From Bacteroidaceae bacterium (GTDB lineage: Bacteria; Bacteroidota; Bacteroidia; Bacteroidales; Bacteroidaceae), in NCBI GenBank assembly GCA_024401115.1, contig JAKSLP010000005.1, positions 32,390-96,389 of the forward strand: a stretch of DNA of 64,000 nt. Direction: 5' to 3'. A program made the translations under genes and the position numbers. Every line of letters begins with the position of its first letter. Position 1 is the stretch's first letter. The notes under the pieces were generated by a model, which saw only the letters and a list, made by a program, of their open reading frames with translations, made no database searches and was not told where the DNA came from. Positions 56,259 through 64,000 of this stretch are shown here, piece after piece.

Positions 56259-58301
56259 TTAGTAGGTCAGACCAAAACCGAATTCGAATGATGGATTCTC
56301 TGAATCACATGGCTTATCCTCCTTCTGGGCACGAACTGCGTCCATAGAAGATGGAATCTCGAATGGCAACTTGCCAACAGGCTTAAAGTTACCGCTCAGT
56401 ACTTCCATGACAGCCTTGTCGGTTGGGTCGAATGACAGCATGATGGCTGCTGGCAATTCTTTCAACTCAGGAGTGATGCAGCAAGAAGAACCTGTAGCAT
56501 TCAAATCTGCTACTACAGGCTTACCTGTTGCTGCATATTTCTTCAGCTTGTCAAACTTCTCGCTAAACAGCATGATGTCGATATCGTCAATCTTCTCACC
56601 GATGCGGATGTCGCCTGGACCTCTACGCTTTGGAGCTTTTTGGCCTGGCTTAGTTGGTGCTGGACCAAATCCACCCTGTCTGTCTTGTGCGAATGAGGTT
56701 CGATAGATGATTACATCTGCCTCTTCAGGAGTGTCTACTACTGTACCGTATGCTGCTGCAACTTCCTTGTCGATGCCGTCTACAAACAGTTTGCTGCCAG
56801 CCTTCAAAGGCAGAATGCCATTGTTGGTCAACAGTACGTTTGAGGTCATCTGAGCCTGCATACCAAATGCTTCATTCTCTTCGGTCTGCAGTGCAGCTGC
56901 AGCTTTTGAAGGATCAACATAAGGATTCTCGAACAGACCCAACGCGAAGTGCCACTTCAATACACGGCTGACAGCATCATTCACGCGCTCTTCTGGCAAT
57001 ACACCTTCCTTAACAAGTTCTACGACATATTCTGGGTTTGTGTCAGAACCAATCTGGTCAACTCCGGCATTGAAGATCATGCCATAATTCTCCTTAAGGG
57101 TTGTTGGATTATCGATGTATTTTGGATGCATAGGGCCATTGCGTGCTACACCCCAGTCGGTACAGATGGCACCCTCAAAGCCTAAATCCTTCTTCAATAC
57201 TTCTGTTGACAAATGGTATGAATAGTTTACATTCAAAGAATCGTAAAGAGTACCGCTATAGTAACCCATTGCTGCCAATGCACCCTTCTTGATACCTTCG
57301 CGCCATGGCTTATAATGGTATTCCTGATTGTTGGTAGGGTAAACCAGCCAACTGCCACCGCCATCCAAATGAGGACCGGAACCTGGCCAGTGTTTCAGGT
57401 GAACCAGAATCTTGTTTTGGCCAACGCTTTCACCCTGGGCGCCCTCGATGAATGCTGCTGCCATTTCTGCAGTCAGATCTGCATCCTCAGAGAAACAACC
57501 CATGTTGCGGCTCCATCTTGGATCGGTAATCACATCAATCTGTGGGCCGAGGAACATATGCAAACCTACTGCACGGTATTCCTGTGCCATGATTTCACCG
57601 TATTTCTTCATCATTTCTTTGTCGCGTCCGGCTGTAATACCAACCTGGCCTTCACCATTGGCAATGTGGCTGAAATACTGAGTGCCGCTAACGTGACCAC
57701 CTAATTTAGCAGAGTGACGTGGGTCGGAAGAGAACATGATTGGAATACCCAAACGTGTAGCCTCTGCAATTTCCTGCATGCTGTTGGACCATTCTGCAAA
57801 TTTGTCAGGTGCGGCAACACCATTGTTCAAAATGCAGCGGAAGCCTTTCTCTTCAATGAATGATTTGGCTGTAGCCTCTCTACGCATCTGGCCCATAGCC
57901 ATGGCACCTGCGTTCTGGCCACCAGGACCGATAGGACCAGCATAGCGCTCTTCTTCGGCTTTCTTCAGGGCTTCCTTCTCCTCATCTGTCAGGTCGTACT
58001 TAACGATACCGTCTTCTTTGACAGCGATGTTAGGGTGGAACATCAAACCTGCTTTTTCTTCCAAGGTCATCTGGCTAACCAAGTCGGCAATACGCTCATC
58101 GGTTGACAGGCGCCAGTCTTCATACTTGTCCAACTGACCATTCTTGTTCAGGTCCTTGAACTGATAGCCATCAACGGTGATGATCTCTGCCTTACGGGCA
58201 CCCAGTTCTGGCTGGACAAACGCTTGTTTTCCCTCGCTACAGCTTTGCATAAGTGCTGCTACCGACAGGGCAAACAAAGGTAAGATTGTTTGTTTTTTCA
58301 T
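56259..58301 (-). CDS. Glycoside hydrolase family 3 lipoprotein
   Basis: 680 residues. A lipobox (ALMQSC) gives a lipidated N-terminus. The GH3 TIM barrel starts near 70 (ERIADLVSQMTLEEKAGLM). The nucleophile Asp lies in GAICTDWGV, the usual SDW variant. The alpha/beta second domain (about 470-600) carries NVLLTNNGILPLK. The C-terminal fibronectin domain of larger GH3 enzymes is missing, and the protein ends after ENPSFEFGFGLTY. Beta-glucosidase or beta-xylosidase activity is possible but not resolved. Single gene. Confidence 0.92.
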   Translation of the reverse strand: MKKQTILPLFALSVAALMQSCSEGKQAFVQPELGARKAEIITVDGYQFKDLNKNGQLDKYEDWRLSTDERIADLVSQMTLEEKAGLMFHPNIAVKEDGIVKYDLTDEEKEALKKAEEERYAGPIGPGGQNAGAMAMGQMRREATAKSFIEEKGFRCILNNGVAAPDKFAEWSNSMQEIAEATRLGIPIMFSSDPRHSAKLGGHVSGTQYFSHIANGEGQVGITAGRDKEMMKKYGEIMAQEYRAVGLHMFLGPQIDVITDPRWSRNMGCFSEDADLTAEMAAAFIEGAQGESVGQNKILVHLKHWPGSGPHLDGGGSWLVYPTNNQEYHYKPWREGIKKGALAAMGYYSGTLYDSLNVNYSYHLSTEVLKKDLGFEGAICTDWGVARNGPMHPKYIDNPTTLKENYGMIFNAGVDQIGSDTNPEYVVELVKEGVLPEERVNDAVSRVLKWHFALGLFENPYVDPSKAAAALQTEENEAFGMQAQMTSNVLLTNNGILPLKAGSKLFVDGIDKEVAAAYGTVVDTPEEADVIIYRTSFAQDRQGGFGPAPTKPGQKAPKRRGPGDIRIGEKIDDIDIMLFSEKFDKLKKYAATGKPVVADLNATGSSCCITPELKELPAAIMLSFDPTDKAVMEVLSGNFKPVGKLPFEIPSSMDAVRAQKEDKPCDSENPSFEFGFGLTY

Positions 58302-58403
58302 GTTACATTATTTATAAAGGTAATAAATTTTCTCAATTTGCTGGTTGAGAGTTTTTTTCTAGATGCAATATTACTTTATTTTTGCGATAAAAACAACAAG
58401 AAA

Positions 58404-58442
58404 ACGAAAAAAACGCTAACTGCATTGAAGCAATTAGCGTTT
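58404..58442 (-). terminator. Terminator of tRNA-Phe
   Basis: Arms AAACGCTAA / TTAGCGTTT (9 bp) with a 14-base loop and, on the minus strand, a T-run. It directly follows the tRNA gene. Confidence 0.85.
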
Positions 58443-58450
58443 TCTTTCTG

Positions 58451-58523
58451 TGGTGCCACCAGGAATCGAACCGGGGACACAAGGATTTTCAGTCCTTTGC
58501 TCTACCAACTGAGCTATGGCACC
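58451..58523 (-). tRNA. tRNA-Phe (GAA)
   Basis: 73 bases; a complete cloverleaf can be drawn: acceptor GGTGCCA paired with TGGCACC, D arm GCTC...GAGC, anticodon stem GGACT/TCC-type with loop CTGAAAA (anticodon GAA), T arm with GGTTCGATTC. CCA is not encoded. Own TACCTTTG promoter and terminator. Confidence 0.97.
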
Positions 58524-58545
58524 ATTTTCTTGTGATTTGCGGGTG

Positions 58546-58553
58546 CAAAGGTA
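58546..58553 (-). promoter_or_regulatory. tRNA-Phe promoter -7 box
   Basis: Minus strand TACCTTTG, the same variant used by the rRNA operon at 63732, about 23 bases before the tRNA 5' end. Confidence 0.6.
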
Positions 58554-58595
58554 CGTTATATAATTTAAATAACCAAACTTTTTGAATAAAAAGTG

Positions 58596-59648
58596 TTATT
58601 TTAGTGGATTCCAGCCTTGGGCTTTCAGTTCAAACTCGTTGCCGTCGCGGGTTATCAGCGCACATCCTAAATCCTTCTTGGTGATGTGACCAATCATTTT
58701 AATGCCCTCTATTTGTTCGATTTGCTCATGGCAACCGATAGGCACTGTAAACAGTAACTCATAGTCTTCACCTCCGTTCAGGGCGCAGGTTGTAACATTC
58801 ATGTTCAGTTCCTCGGCCATAACAGCTGTCTGGTAATCCAGTGGAATTCTTTCCTCATATACACGGCAACCGACACCGCTTTGGGTGCAGATGTGCAGCA
58901 GTTCACTGCTCAATCCGTCACTGATATCCATCATAGCTGTCGGCTTGATGCCTGCAGCTGCCAACTTTTCAATGATATCCTTTCTTGCCTCTGGTTTCAG
59001 CTGACGTTCCAACAGGTATTCTTTGCCTGCAAAATCTGGTTGTGCCATGTCTTCTGCTGCGGTTCCTTCCTGCTTCTGGCTTTGGAATACTCTTTTCTCA
59101 CGCTCCAGTAATTGCAGACCCATATATGCTGCACCTAAATCACCTGATACGCAAATAAGGTCGGTGTCATGAGCACCGTTGCGGTATACTACCTTATCCT
59201 TGTCCGCATCGCCGATACAAGTGATGCTTATTGCCAATCCTGTCAGTGAGGATGTAGTATCTCCTCCAACAATATCTACACCATGATTCTCACATGCCAG
59301 TTTCAACCCATCGTAGAATGCTTCCATGTCCTCGATGCAGAATCTTTTGCTAAGAGCGATGGATACTACCATCTGACGTGGAGTTCCATTCATGGCGTAG
59401 ATGTCGCTTAGGTTGACCATCGCAGCCTTATAGCCTAAATGCTTTAATGGTACATAGGTCAAATCGAAATGAACACCCTCCATCAGCAGGTCAGTGGTTA
59501 CCAGAACCTGTTTTTCGGCAGGATATTGCATTACGGCACAGTCGTCTCCAATGCCGTATTTACTACTCTCATTTTTCAATTCGATGTTTTCTGTCAGGTG
59601 TTTGATCAGCCCAAATTCACCTAATGTGGCTATTTCAGTTCTTTGCAT
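58596..59648 (-). CDS. thiL: Thiamine-monophosphate kinase
   Basis: 350 residues. Phosphorylates thiamine monophosphate to the active diphosphate. The start LGEFGLIKHLTEN, GIGDDCAVM, the DLLMEGVHFDL metal/ATP segment, VVGGDTTSS and MDISDGLSSEL are the PurM-superfamily motifs of ThiL. It overlaps the end of lpxK by 19 bases and is the last gene of sppA-lpxK-thiL. Confidence 0.96.
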   Translation of the reverse strand: MQRTEIATLGEFGLIKHLTENIELKNESSKYGIGDDCAVMQYPAEKQVLVTTDLLMEGVHFDLTYVPLKHLGYKAAMVNLSDIYAMNGTPRQMVVSIALSKRFCIEDMEAFYDGLKLACENHGVDIVGGDTTSSLTGLAISITCIGDADKDKVVYRNGAHDTDLICVSGDLGAAYMGLQLLEREKRVFQSQKQEGTAAEDMAQPDFAGKEYLLERQLKPEARKDIIEKLAAAGIKPTAMMDISDGLSSELLHICTQSGVGCRVYEERIPLDYQTAVMAEELNMNVTTCALNGGEDYELLFTVPIGCHEQIEQIEGIKMIGHITKKDLGCALITRDGNEFELKAQGWNPLK

Positions 59649-60679
59649 ATGCTATCGTTAAATTCTTTTTCTTTTCCTTCTAATATCCGTACTATAATCG
59701 GCAATTTCCACATGGCTTTTTTCAGCTCGTCGTCCCATCCATTTAGTGAAGTGAGGCGTGTGGCATCCTTCTCAGTCGTGATAACCCAACATTTGCCTTT
59801 TGCGGCCTGCAATTGGTAAGCTTGGACTATCTGCTTCATGTCCTCAACCGTGAAGTTGTGGTGGTCGGGGTAGGCCAGAGAGGTGATGTTTGCTGTGTAT
59901 TGTCTTATTTCCTTGGCCAGAGGCTCAGGGTTGGCAATTCCTGTCAGCAGTAGAACGGAATCTTCCTTGCTTATCTGATTAAGAGATAAGGACGCAGCCT
60001 CTTCAAACACCCGTTGCAAATTCTCATAGACAAAGGTCGAGAAATACACGGTCTGGTGATTAGCAGGTTGTATTTCTTTCCTTATCTCCTCACGTTGTTC
60101 CGGAGTGATTGAGCTGGGGCACTTGGTAACAAGGATAATGTCAGCTCTGTTTTTGCCAGCTAAAGGTTCCCTTAATCTTCCTGCGGGCAGCATTTGGTCT
60201 CTTGTCATCAGCCTGTTGAAATCGGTGAGCAGCAGATTCAATCCGGCTTTTACATACCGGTGCTGATAGGCATCATCCAGTAAAATTACATCCGGATGCA
60301 ACTTCTCCAAGTGCTGGATGCCTTCCCTTCGGTTTGCATCTACCGCGACAATCGTTTCTGGAAATTTTTGCTTCATCTGATAAGGCTCATCGCCTATCTG
60401 ACTCATCGCTGTTTGGCTGTCTGCCAGAACGAATCCTTTGCTTTTACGTTTATACCCCCGACTCAGCACGGCAACTTTCCCTTGGGAACTTAGCAGCCGG
60501 ATCAGATATTCGCAATGAGGGGTCTTTCCCGTTCCTCCCACTGTCAGGTTGCCAATGCATATAACCGGAGTGGCAAACCGCTGCTCGTGCAGGATTCCCC
60601 AATCAAAGCATTTGTTACGCAACCTCACTGCACATCCGTACAGTAATGCGATAGGATATAACGCCCAGTATATTTTCAC
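59630..60679 (-). CDS. lpxK: Tetraacyldisaccharide 4'-kinase
   Basis: 349 residues starting with GTG at 60679. Adds the 4'-phosphate to the lipid A disaccharide at the inner membrane. Walker A is GNLTVGGTGKTP (about residues 47-58), preceded by an N-terminal membrane-associated helix, and SRGYKRK, VILLDDAYQHR and a DFNR segment follow. It starts 2 bases after sppA. The GTG start may limit its translation relative to sppA. Confidence 0.96.
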   Translation of the reverse strand: MKIYWALYPIALLYGCAVRLRNKCFDWGILHEQRFATPVICIGNLTVGGTGKTPHCEYLIRLLSSQGKVAVLSRGYKRKSKGFVLADSQTAMSQIGDEPYQMKQKFPETIVAVDANRREGIQHLEKLHPDVILLDDAYQHRYVKAGLNLLLTDFNRLMTRDQMLPAGRLREPLAGKNRADIILVTKCPSSITPEQREEIRKEIQPANHQTVYFSTFVYENLQRVFEEAASLSLNQISKEDSVLLLTGIANPEPLAKEIRQYTANITSLAYPDHHNFTVEDMKQIVQAYQLQAAKGKCWVITTEKDATRLTSLNGWDDELKKAMWKLPIIVRILEGKEKEFNDSICKELK

Positions 60680-60681
60680 TC

Positions 60682-62451
60682 CTATTTAATTATATAAGGT
60701 AATCTGGCCTGAAGATAATCTTTCTTGTCCAACGAACGGAGCATGCTGAATCCATTGTAATAATCGCCAAACTGCTCTTTCAACTTACCTTCTATATAAC
60801 TGCTGCCTGAAACGGTTTCCAGGAAGCTGTCAAACATACTTGATGGGGCAGGGTAATAACCTGTAGCTGTGTCTGATACTTTTGCCAGTTCCTTCGCTTT
60901 TGCTATGGCTTCCTGAATACCGCCCAACTGGTCGACCAGGCCATTCTGTACGGCTTGAGAACCGGTCCAAACCCGTCCTTCTCCGATGGCTTTGATGGCA
61001 TCCTGGCTCATATGTCTTCCGTCTGCACAGCGCTTGGTAAACAGCTCATATCCGTTGTTCACATGCTTCTGCATCAGTGCCTGCTCTGCTTCGTTCATGG
61101 CGCGGCTGACATCTCCAAAATCTCCAAATTCATTGGTCTTTACGGTTTGGAAATGAATGCCCAACTTGTTGCTCAGCAACTCACTGGCTTCTGGAACCAT
61201 GCCGAAGATGCCAATGCTTCCGGTAAGGGTAGTAGGTTCTGCGAAGATATAGTTGGCAGCACAGGAAATGTAATATCCACCACTGGCAGCATAATCACCC
61301 ATGGAGACAACCACAGGCTTCTTCTCTTTCAGGGATACAACATCTTTCCAAATCTGCTCGCTGTCAAAAGCACTTCCTCCGGGGGAGTTGACACGCAGCA
61401 CGACAGCTTTGATTCCATCATCGTCACGCAACTTTCTCAGATCTCTGCTCACTTTCTTTTGGTCGATGGTGGATTCTGCAGAATAGCCGGATCCGCTGGC
61501 AATTTCACCTACGGCATAATAGACGGCTATTTCGCCCTCCTTGAATTTGTTCGGCTTGTTTTGCACATTGGCCATGTCTGCCAGGTAAAGGGTATGGTAA
61601 TCATCGTCCTCATCCAGGTCCATCTTTTTCTTAATTACCTGAGACACGCCTTCGTTGTAAGTTATCTTGTCGATAAGTTTCAGCTTGACATATTCGGTTG
61701 CTTCTTGCATGATGACGCCTCGGTTGGCATATGCATCCAGTGAGTCAGCAGGGATATGACGGGATTCACTCACATCAGTCAGAATCTGCTGCCAGATACT
61801 TCCTAAATAAGATTGGATTTGTTCCTTGTTTGCCTCACTCATCTCATTCATGATGTAAGGCTCGACTGCCGATTTGTATGTTCCGACTTTGAAGATCTGG
61901 TAATGAACGCCAATTTTATCCAGCAGATCCTTGTAATAAACAACCTGGCTGGCCATTCCGTTCCATTCCAGGATGCCCTGAGGGTTGATCAGCATTTGGT
62001 CAGCAACGGATGCAATATAGTAATCGTTTCGGCTGTAGTTGTCGCCATAGCTCAGAATGAACTTTCCGGTTTTCTCCTTAAACTGAACCAATGCCTTGCG
62101 GATGGCTTGTGCTGTAGCTGGTGCCATGCTGGATTGACCTGTGGCTTCAATGTAAATACCCTTGATATCCTTGTTTTCGCCAGCCTTTTCTATAGCAGAG
62201 AGAATCTCATCCAATCCTTGCGGTACGGATTCTCCGCTAATTCCCATGATGGCACTGAACGGGTCCTCTGTGGTCCGTTCTTCTACTGTACCCAGATTGA
62301 GAACCAAAACGGTGTTGTCCTTGACATTTACGGTACTGCTGCTTTGAGCTATCATGCCGGCAATGCTGACAATACTCAAAATGGTGGCAATGATGCAAAA
62401 TAGCACAAGTCCCACTATTGTGCCCAAGACATATTTCATGAATTCTTTCAT
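60682..62451 (-). CDS. sppA: Signal peptide peptidase SppA, 67-kDa type
   Basis: 589 residues. Degrades leftover signal peptides in the inner membrane. One N-terminal helix (LGTIVGLVLFCIIATILSIVSIAGM), then two S49 domains: the catalytic Lys lies in FKVGTYKSAVEP (N-terminal half) and the Ser in GDYAASGGYYISCAA (C-terminal half), as in the long bacterial enzymes. First gene of the sppA-lpxK-thiL operon. Confidence 0.95.
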   Translation of the reverse strand: MKEFMKYVLGTIVGLVLFCIIATILSIVSIAGMIAQSSSTVNVKDNTVLVLNLGTVEERTTEDPFSAIMGISGESVPQGLDEILSAIEKAGENKDIKGIYIEATGQSSMAPATAQAIRKALVQFKEKTGKFILSYGDNYSRNDYYIASVADQMLINPQGILEWNGMASQVVYYKDLLDKIGVHYQIFKVGTYKSAVEPYIMNEMSEANKEQIQSYLGSIWQQILTDVSESRHIPADSLDAYANRGVIMQEATEYVKLKLIDKITYNEGVSQVIKKKMDLDEDDDYHTLYLADMANVQNKPNKFKEGEIAVYYAVGEIASGSGYSAESTIDQKKVSRDLRKLRDDDGIKAVVLRVNSPGGSAFDSEQIWKDVVSLKEKKPVVVSMGDYAASGGYYISCAANYIFAEPTTLTGSIGIFGMVPEASELLSNKLGIHFQTVKTNEFGDFGDVSRAMNEAEQALMQKHVNNGYELFTKRCADGRHMSQDAIKAIGEGRVWTGSQAVQNGLVDQLGGIQEAIAKAKELAKVSDTATGYYPAPSSMFDSFLETVSGSSYIEGKLKEQFGDYYNGFSMLRSLDKKDYLQARLPYIIK

Positions 62452-62473
62452 ACCTTATATTATTTAATCGTGA

Positions 62474-62481
62474 CAAAGTTA
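62474..62481 (-). promoter_or_regulatory. sppA operon promoter -7 box
   Basis: Minus strand TAACTTTG (TAnnTTTG), 23 bases before the sppA ATG. Confidence 0.55.
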
Positions 62482-62524
62482 GTTATTCTTTTTGGGTTCT
62501 ATGTAGAAATCGTGAAAAAAAGTG

Positions 62525-62532
62525 TATATTTG
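62525..62532 (+). promoter_or_regulatory. Promoter -7 box of the DUF975 gene
   Basis: TATATTTG (TAnnTTTG), 28 bases before the ATG at 62560. Confidence 0.55.
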
Positions 62533-62559
62533 CATAAGTAACCACAAAGTAAATCAATT

Positions 62560-63144
62560 ATGAAAGCAAATTCAATGTATCGTACTGAAGCGCGTCAGTC
62601 TTTGTCTGGCAAATGGGCAACATCTGCCTTGTTCTGTTTTGTTTGTGTACTGTTGTCGTGTGTCGTTGATGGTTTGTTGAGCTATTTGAGCAATGGATAT
62701 GGAAGTATGCTTGCTAGTTTGCTGATACTGCCATTCTCCTATGCTCTGGAAGTGGCTTTTTTACGGCAGTTCCGCGCTGAGGAGATGCAAATCGAATGGT
62801 TATTTGAGCATTTCAACCGTAGGGTGTGGGTGACCATGATCTACCGCTATATTCTGGTGATTCTTTGGTCTTTGCTGCTGATTATTCCCGGAATTATCAA
62901 GTCGTACTCCTATGCTATGGTACCTTATCTGGTGCTGGATGACCCGGAGCTCACCGGCCGTGAGGCTTTGAACAGGAGTGAGGCGATGATGAAAGGTCAC
63001 AGAATGGACATGTTCCTGCTTGACTTGTCGTTCTTAGGTTGGGTCCTTCTGGGTATCCTGGCTTTTGGAGTAGGTGTATTCTTTGTAAGTCCATATATTG
63101 AATCTGCTCATGCTGCGTTTTATGAGGATTTGAAAGAAGAGTAA
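62560..63144 (+). CDS. DUF975 integral membrane protein
   Basis: 194 residues with about five hydrophobic helices. The DUF975 hallmarks are the N-terminal RTEARQSLSGKW, the KSYSYAMVPYLVLDDPELTGREAL stretch, and SEAMMKGHRMDMFLL. Function of the family is unknown. Single gene, divergent from sppA. The next 490 bases hold no gene, only the repeat element and hairpins listed below. Confidence 0.88.
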   Translation: MKANSMYRTEARQSLSGKWATSALFCFVCVLLSCVVDGLLSYLSNGYGSMLASLLILPFSYALEVAFLRQFRAEEMQIEWLFEHFNRRVWVTMIYRYILVILWSLLLIIPGIIKSYSYAMVPYLVLDDPELTGREALNRSEAMMKGHRMDMFLLDLSFLGWVLLGILAFGVGVFFVSPYIESAHAAFYEDLKEE

Positions 63145-63161
63145 AATTTATTTTTTTATCA

Positions 63162-63424
63162 AAATAGCCAACTCTCCACTAAACTGCTGTAATTTGTTGC
63201 AATACAGGTTGTAATGTTAGTGGAGAGTTGTTTTAACCCTCCACTAAGTCTCCACCAACCCTCCACTAACTCTCCACTGAAAGTCTGAAGTGGTACCGCT
63301 TAATTTAGTGGAAACTTAGTGGAAACTTAGTGGAGAGTTAGTGGAAAGTTGGAATAAACTCTCCACTAGTTTAAATTGGTGAAAAACAAATATCTATGAC
63401 GATTTAGTGGAGAGTTGGCCATTT
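63162..63424. repeat. TTAGTGGAGAGTT inverted-repeat element
   Basis: 263 bases bounded by 22-bp terminal inverted repeats (63162-63183 and 63403-63424; 21 of 22 match, AAATRGCCAACTCTCCACTA plus AA). Between them lie about ten degenerate copies of TTAGTGGAGAGTT in both orientations, with variants such as TTAGTGGAAAC and CCCTCCACTAA. It has no coding frame of note and could fold into large cruciforms. The layout recalls a MITE or a REP/BIME-like cluster, but the internal repetition is unusual. Confidence 0.85.
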
Positions 63425-63486
63425 CTCGGTTTTTATCTTTTGCTGCAGGAAATTCAACGTGTGCAAATAAGCTTAAATGATGGCCT

Positions 63487-63528
63487 TTTTCCGCGGGCAC
63501 GGAAGAAATTGTCCGTGACTGCGGAAAA
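63487..63528. other. Hairpin upstream of the rRNA promoter
   Basis: Outer arms TTTTCCGC (63487-63494) and GCGGAAAA (63521-63528), 3-base internal loop, then inner CACGGA / TCCGTG around AGAAATTG. Very stable; role unknown. Confidence 0.6.
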
Positions 63529-63555
63529 GTGGCGCCTTCTAAGAAGTCTGCATCT

Positions 63556-63571
63556 TTCCGCTTGAGCGGAA
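63556..63571. other. TTCCGCT palindrome upstream of the rRNA promoter
   Basis: TTCCGCT-TG-AGCGGAA, an almost perfect palindrome that repeats the TTCCGC core of the preceding hairpin. Operator-like. Confidence 0.5.
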
Positions 63572-63709
63572 TGAGCCGGTCATCAGTGAAGACGGGTACG
63601 GCCGAGCTTTTTCCCTCCGGATTGTCATATATTATAAGGTGATGTTCTTGATAATAGTCATGAAACCTAAAAAATCGGGTATTTTCTGCATATTTTTCTT
63701 GTGGAATGC

Positions 63710-63739
63710 TTGCAGATTAAAAAAAATGGCGTACCTTTG
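63710..63739 (+). promoter_or_regulatory. rRNA operon promoter
   Basis: TTG at 63710-63712 with an A-rich stretch, then TACCTTTG at 63732-63739. The leader to 16S is about 210 bases. It holds a possible boxA-like ATCTTTGATA (63785-63794) and two tetraloop hairpins. Confidence 0.7.
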
Positions 63740-63828
63740 CACTCGCTTTCGGAAATGAAAAAGCCGGGAGCGAGAAGATAAGCGATCTTTGATAGACTGA
63801 GAAAAACAAACAGAAGTAGTACAAGAGC

Positions 63829-63850
63829 AAGTCCTACGAAAGTAGGATTT
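63829..63850 (+). other. rRNA leader hairpin with GAAA tetraloop
   Basis: AAGTCCTAC / GTAGGATTT (9 bp, one G-U), loop GAAA. Located in the transcribed leader, so probably part of pre-16S processing or antitermination. A second leader hairpin, GAACC-TTCG-GGTTC, lies at 63925-63938. Confidence 0.5.
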
Positions 63851-63950
63851 GGGTAAAAGATACGAACCGTCAATTAAAATAATAATTGAACATTCGGACT
63901 TCATCCTGTTAACAGAACAAACAAGAACCTTCGGGTTCAAAAGATATTAT

Positions 63951-64000
63951 ACAATGAAGAGTTTGATCCTGGCTCAGGATGAACGCTAGCTACAGGCCTA
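63951..64000 (+). rRNA. rrs: 16S ribosomal RNA, 5' end only
   Basis: The stretch from 63955 reads TGAAGAGTTTGATCCTGGCT and continues as CAGGATGAACGCTAGCTAC, the start of a Bacteroidetes 16S gene. Only the first ~50 bases are in the window; the exact mature 5' end is not determined. Confidence 0.97.

Noticed and set aside
63162..63424. CRISPR array reading of the TTAGTGGAGAGTT element
   Set aside because: Units occur in both orientations at irregular spacing and have no constant-length spacers.

Overview
The window reads as a chromosomal segment of a Bacteroidales bacterium, most likely Prevotella/Segatella-like. The evidence is: (i) many intergenic regions carry the Bacteroidetes -7 box TAnnTTTG just upstream of genes; (ii) the 16S rRNA gene entering at the right edge begins with a Bacteroidetes-type sequence; (iii) the housekeeping proteins (MlaE/MlaF pair, OstA-like protein, QueH, GIN-domain protein, DUF1599, BT_3928-like DoxX protein) are Bacteroidetes types. 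Species cannot be fixed from this window alone.

1-4.0 kb: the 5' 1276 codons of a type II-C-like cas9 on the minus strand, running off the left edge. A divergent, previously unmarked tracrRNA gene lies directly upstream of it (promoter, anti-repeat, terminator hairpin). 4.1-10.9 kb is accessory in character: an orphan acidic protein, an Rpn/PD-(D/E)XK nuclease-family protein with a tandem 4-residue tail, a DUF4143 AAA ATPase, and an MntA-HepT toxin-antitoxin pair. Several copies of a palindromic intergenic repeat are interspersed. A nitrogen cluster (outer-membrane barrel, glnB, amtB) sits inside this stretch.

11-21 kb is relatively GC-rich: a tandem alpha/beta hydrolase divergent from a GH2 enzyme, nadK divergent from pdxJ, a DJ-1 protein, ispD interrupted by an in-frame TAG, and recG. 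21-25 kb: M23/LysM peptidase, DUF1599 protein, a DoxX-like membrane protein fused in frame to tpiA downstream of a dnaX-like slippery A AAA AAG, and a SPOR protein. 25-42.7 kb is dense housekeeping: dnaG, an oxidoreductase, yceD-rpmF-fabH-era-der, a lipoprotein, mlaEF, lptB, tig-clpP-clpX, recQ, guaB.

42.8-53.5 kb: an envelope-biogenesis run (a PPIase gene broken by an in-frame TAA, surA, OstA-like, small membrane protein) leading into mutL, then purB, a pseudouridine synthase with a long Gly/Asn/Arg-rich tail, and asnS. 53.5-63.1 kb: CE1-like esterase, GIN-domain protein, queH, GH3 lipoprotein, tRNA-Phe, sppA-lpxK-thiL operon, DUF975 protein. 63.1-64 kb: a 263-bp inverted-repeat-bounded element made of 'TTAGTGGAGAGTT' units, two strong hairpins, then an rRNA promoter, leader and the first ~50 bases of 16S rRNA.

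The best candidates for a second look are the cas9-tracrRNA arrangement, the tpiA fusion/slippery site, the two in-frame nonsense codons in otherwise intact genes, the TTAGTGGAGAGTT element before rrn, the dispersed GCTAAGGCGT hairpin repeats, and the operator-like palindrome between nadK and pdxJ.
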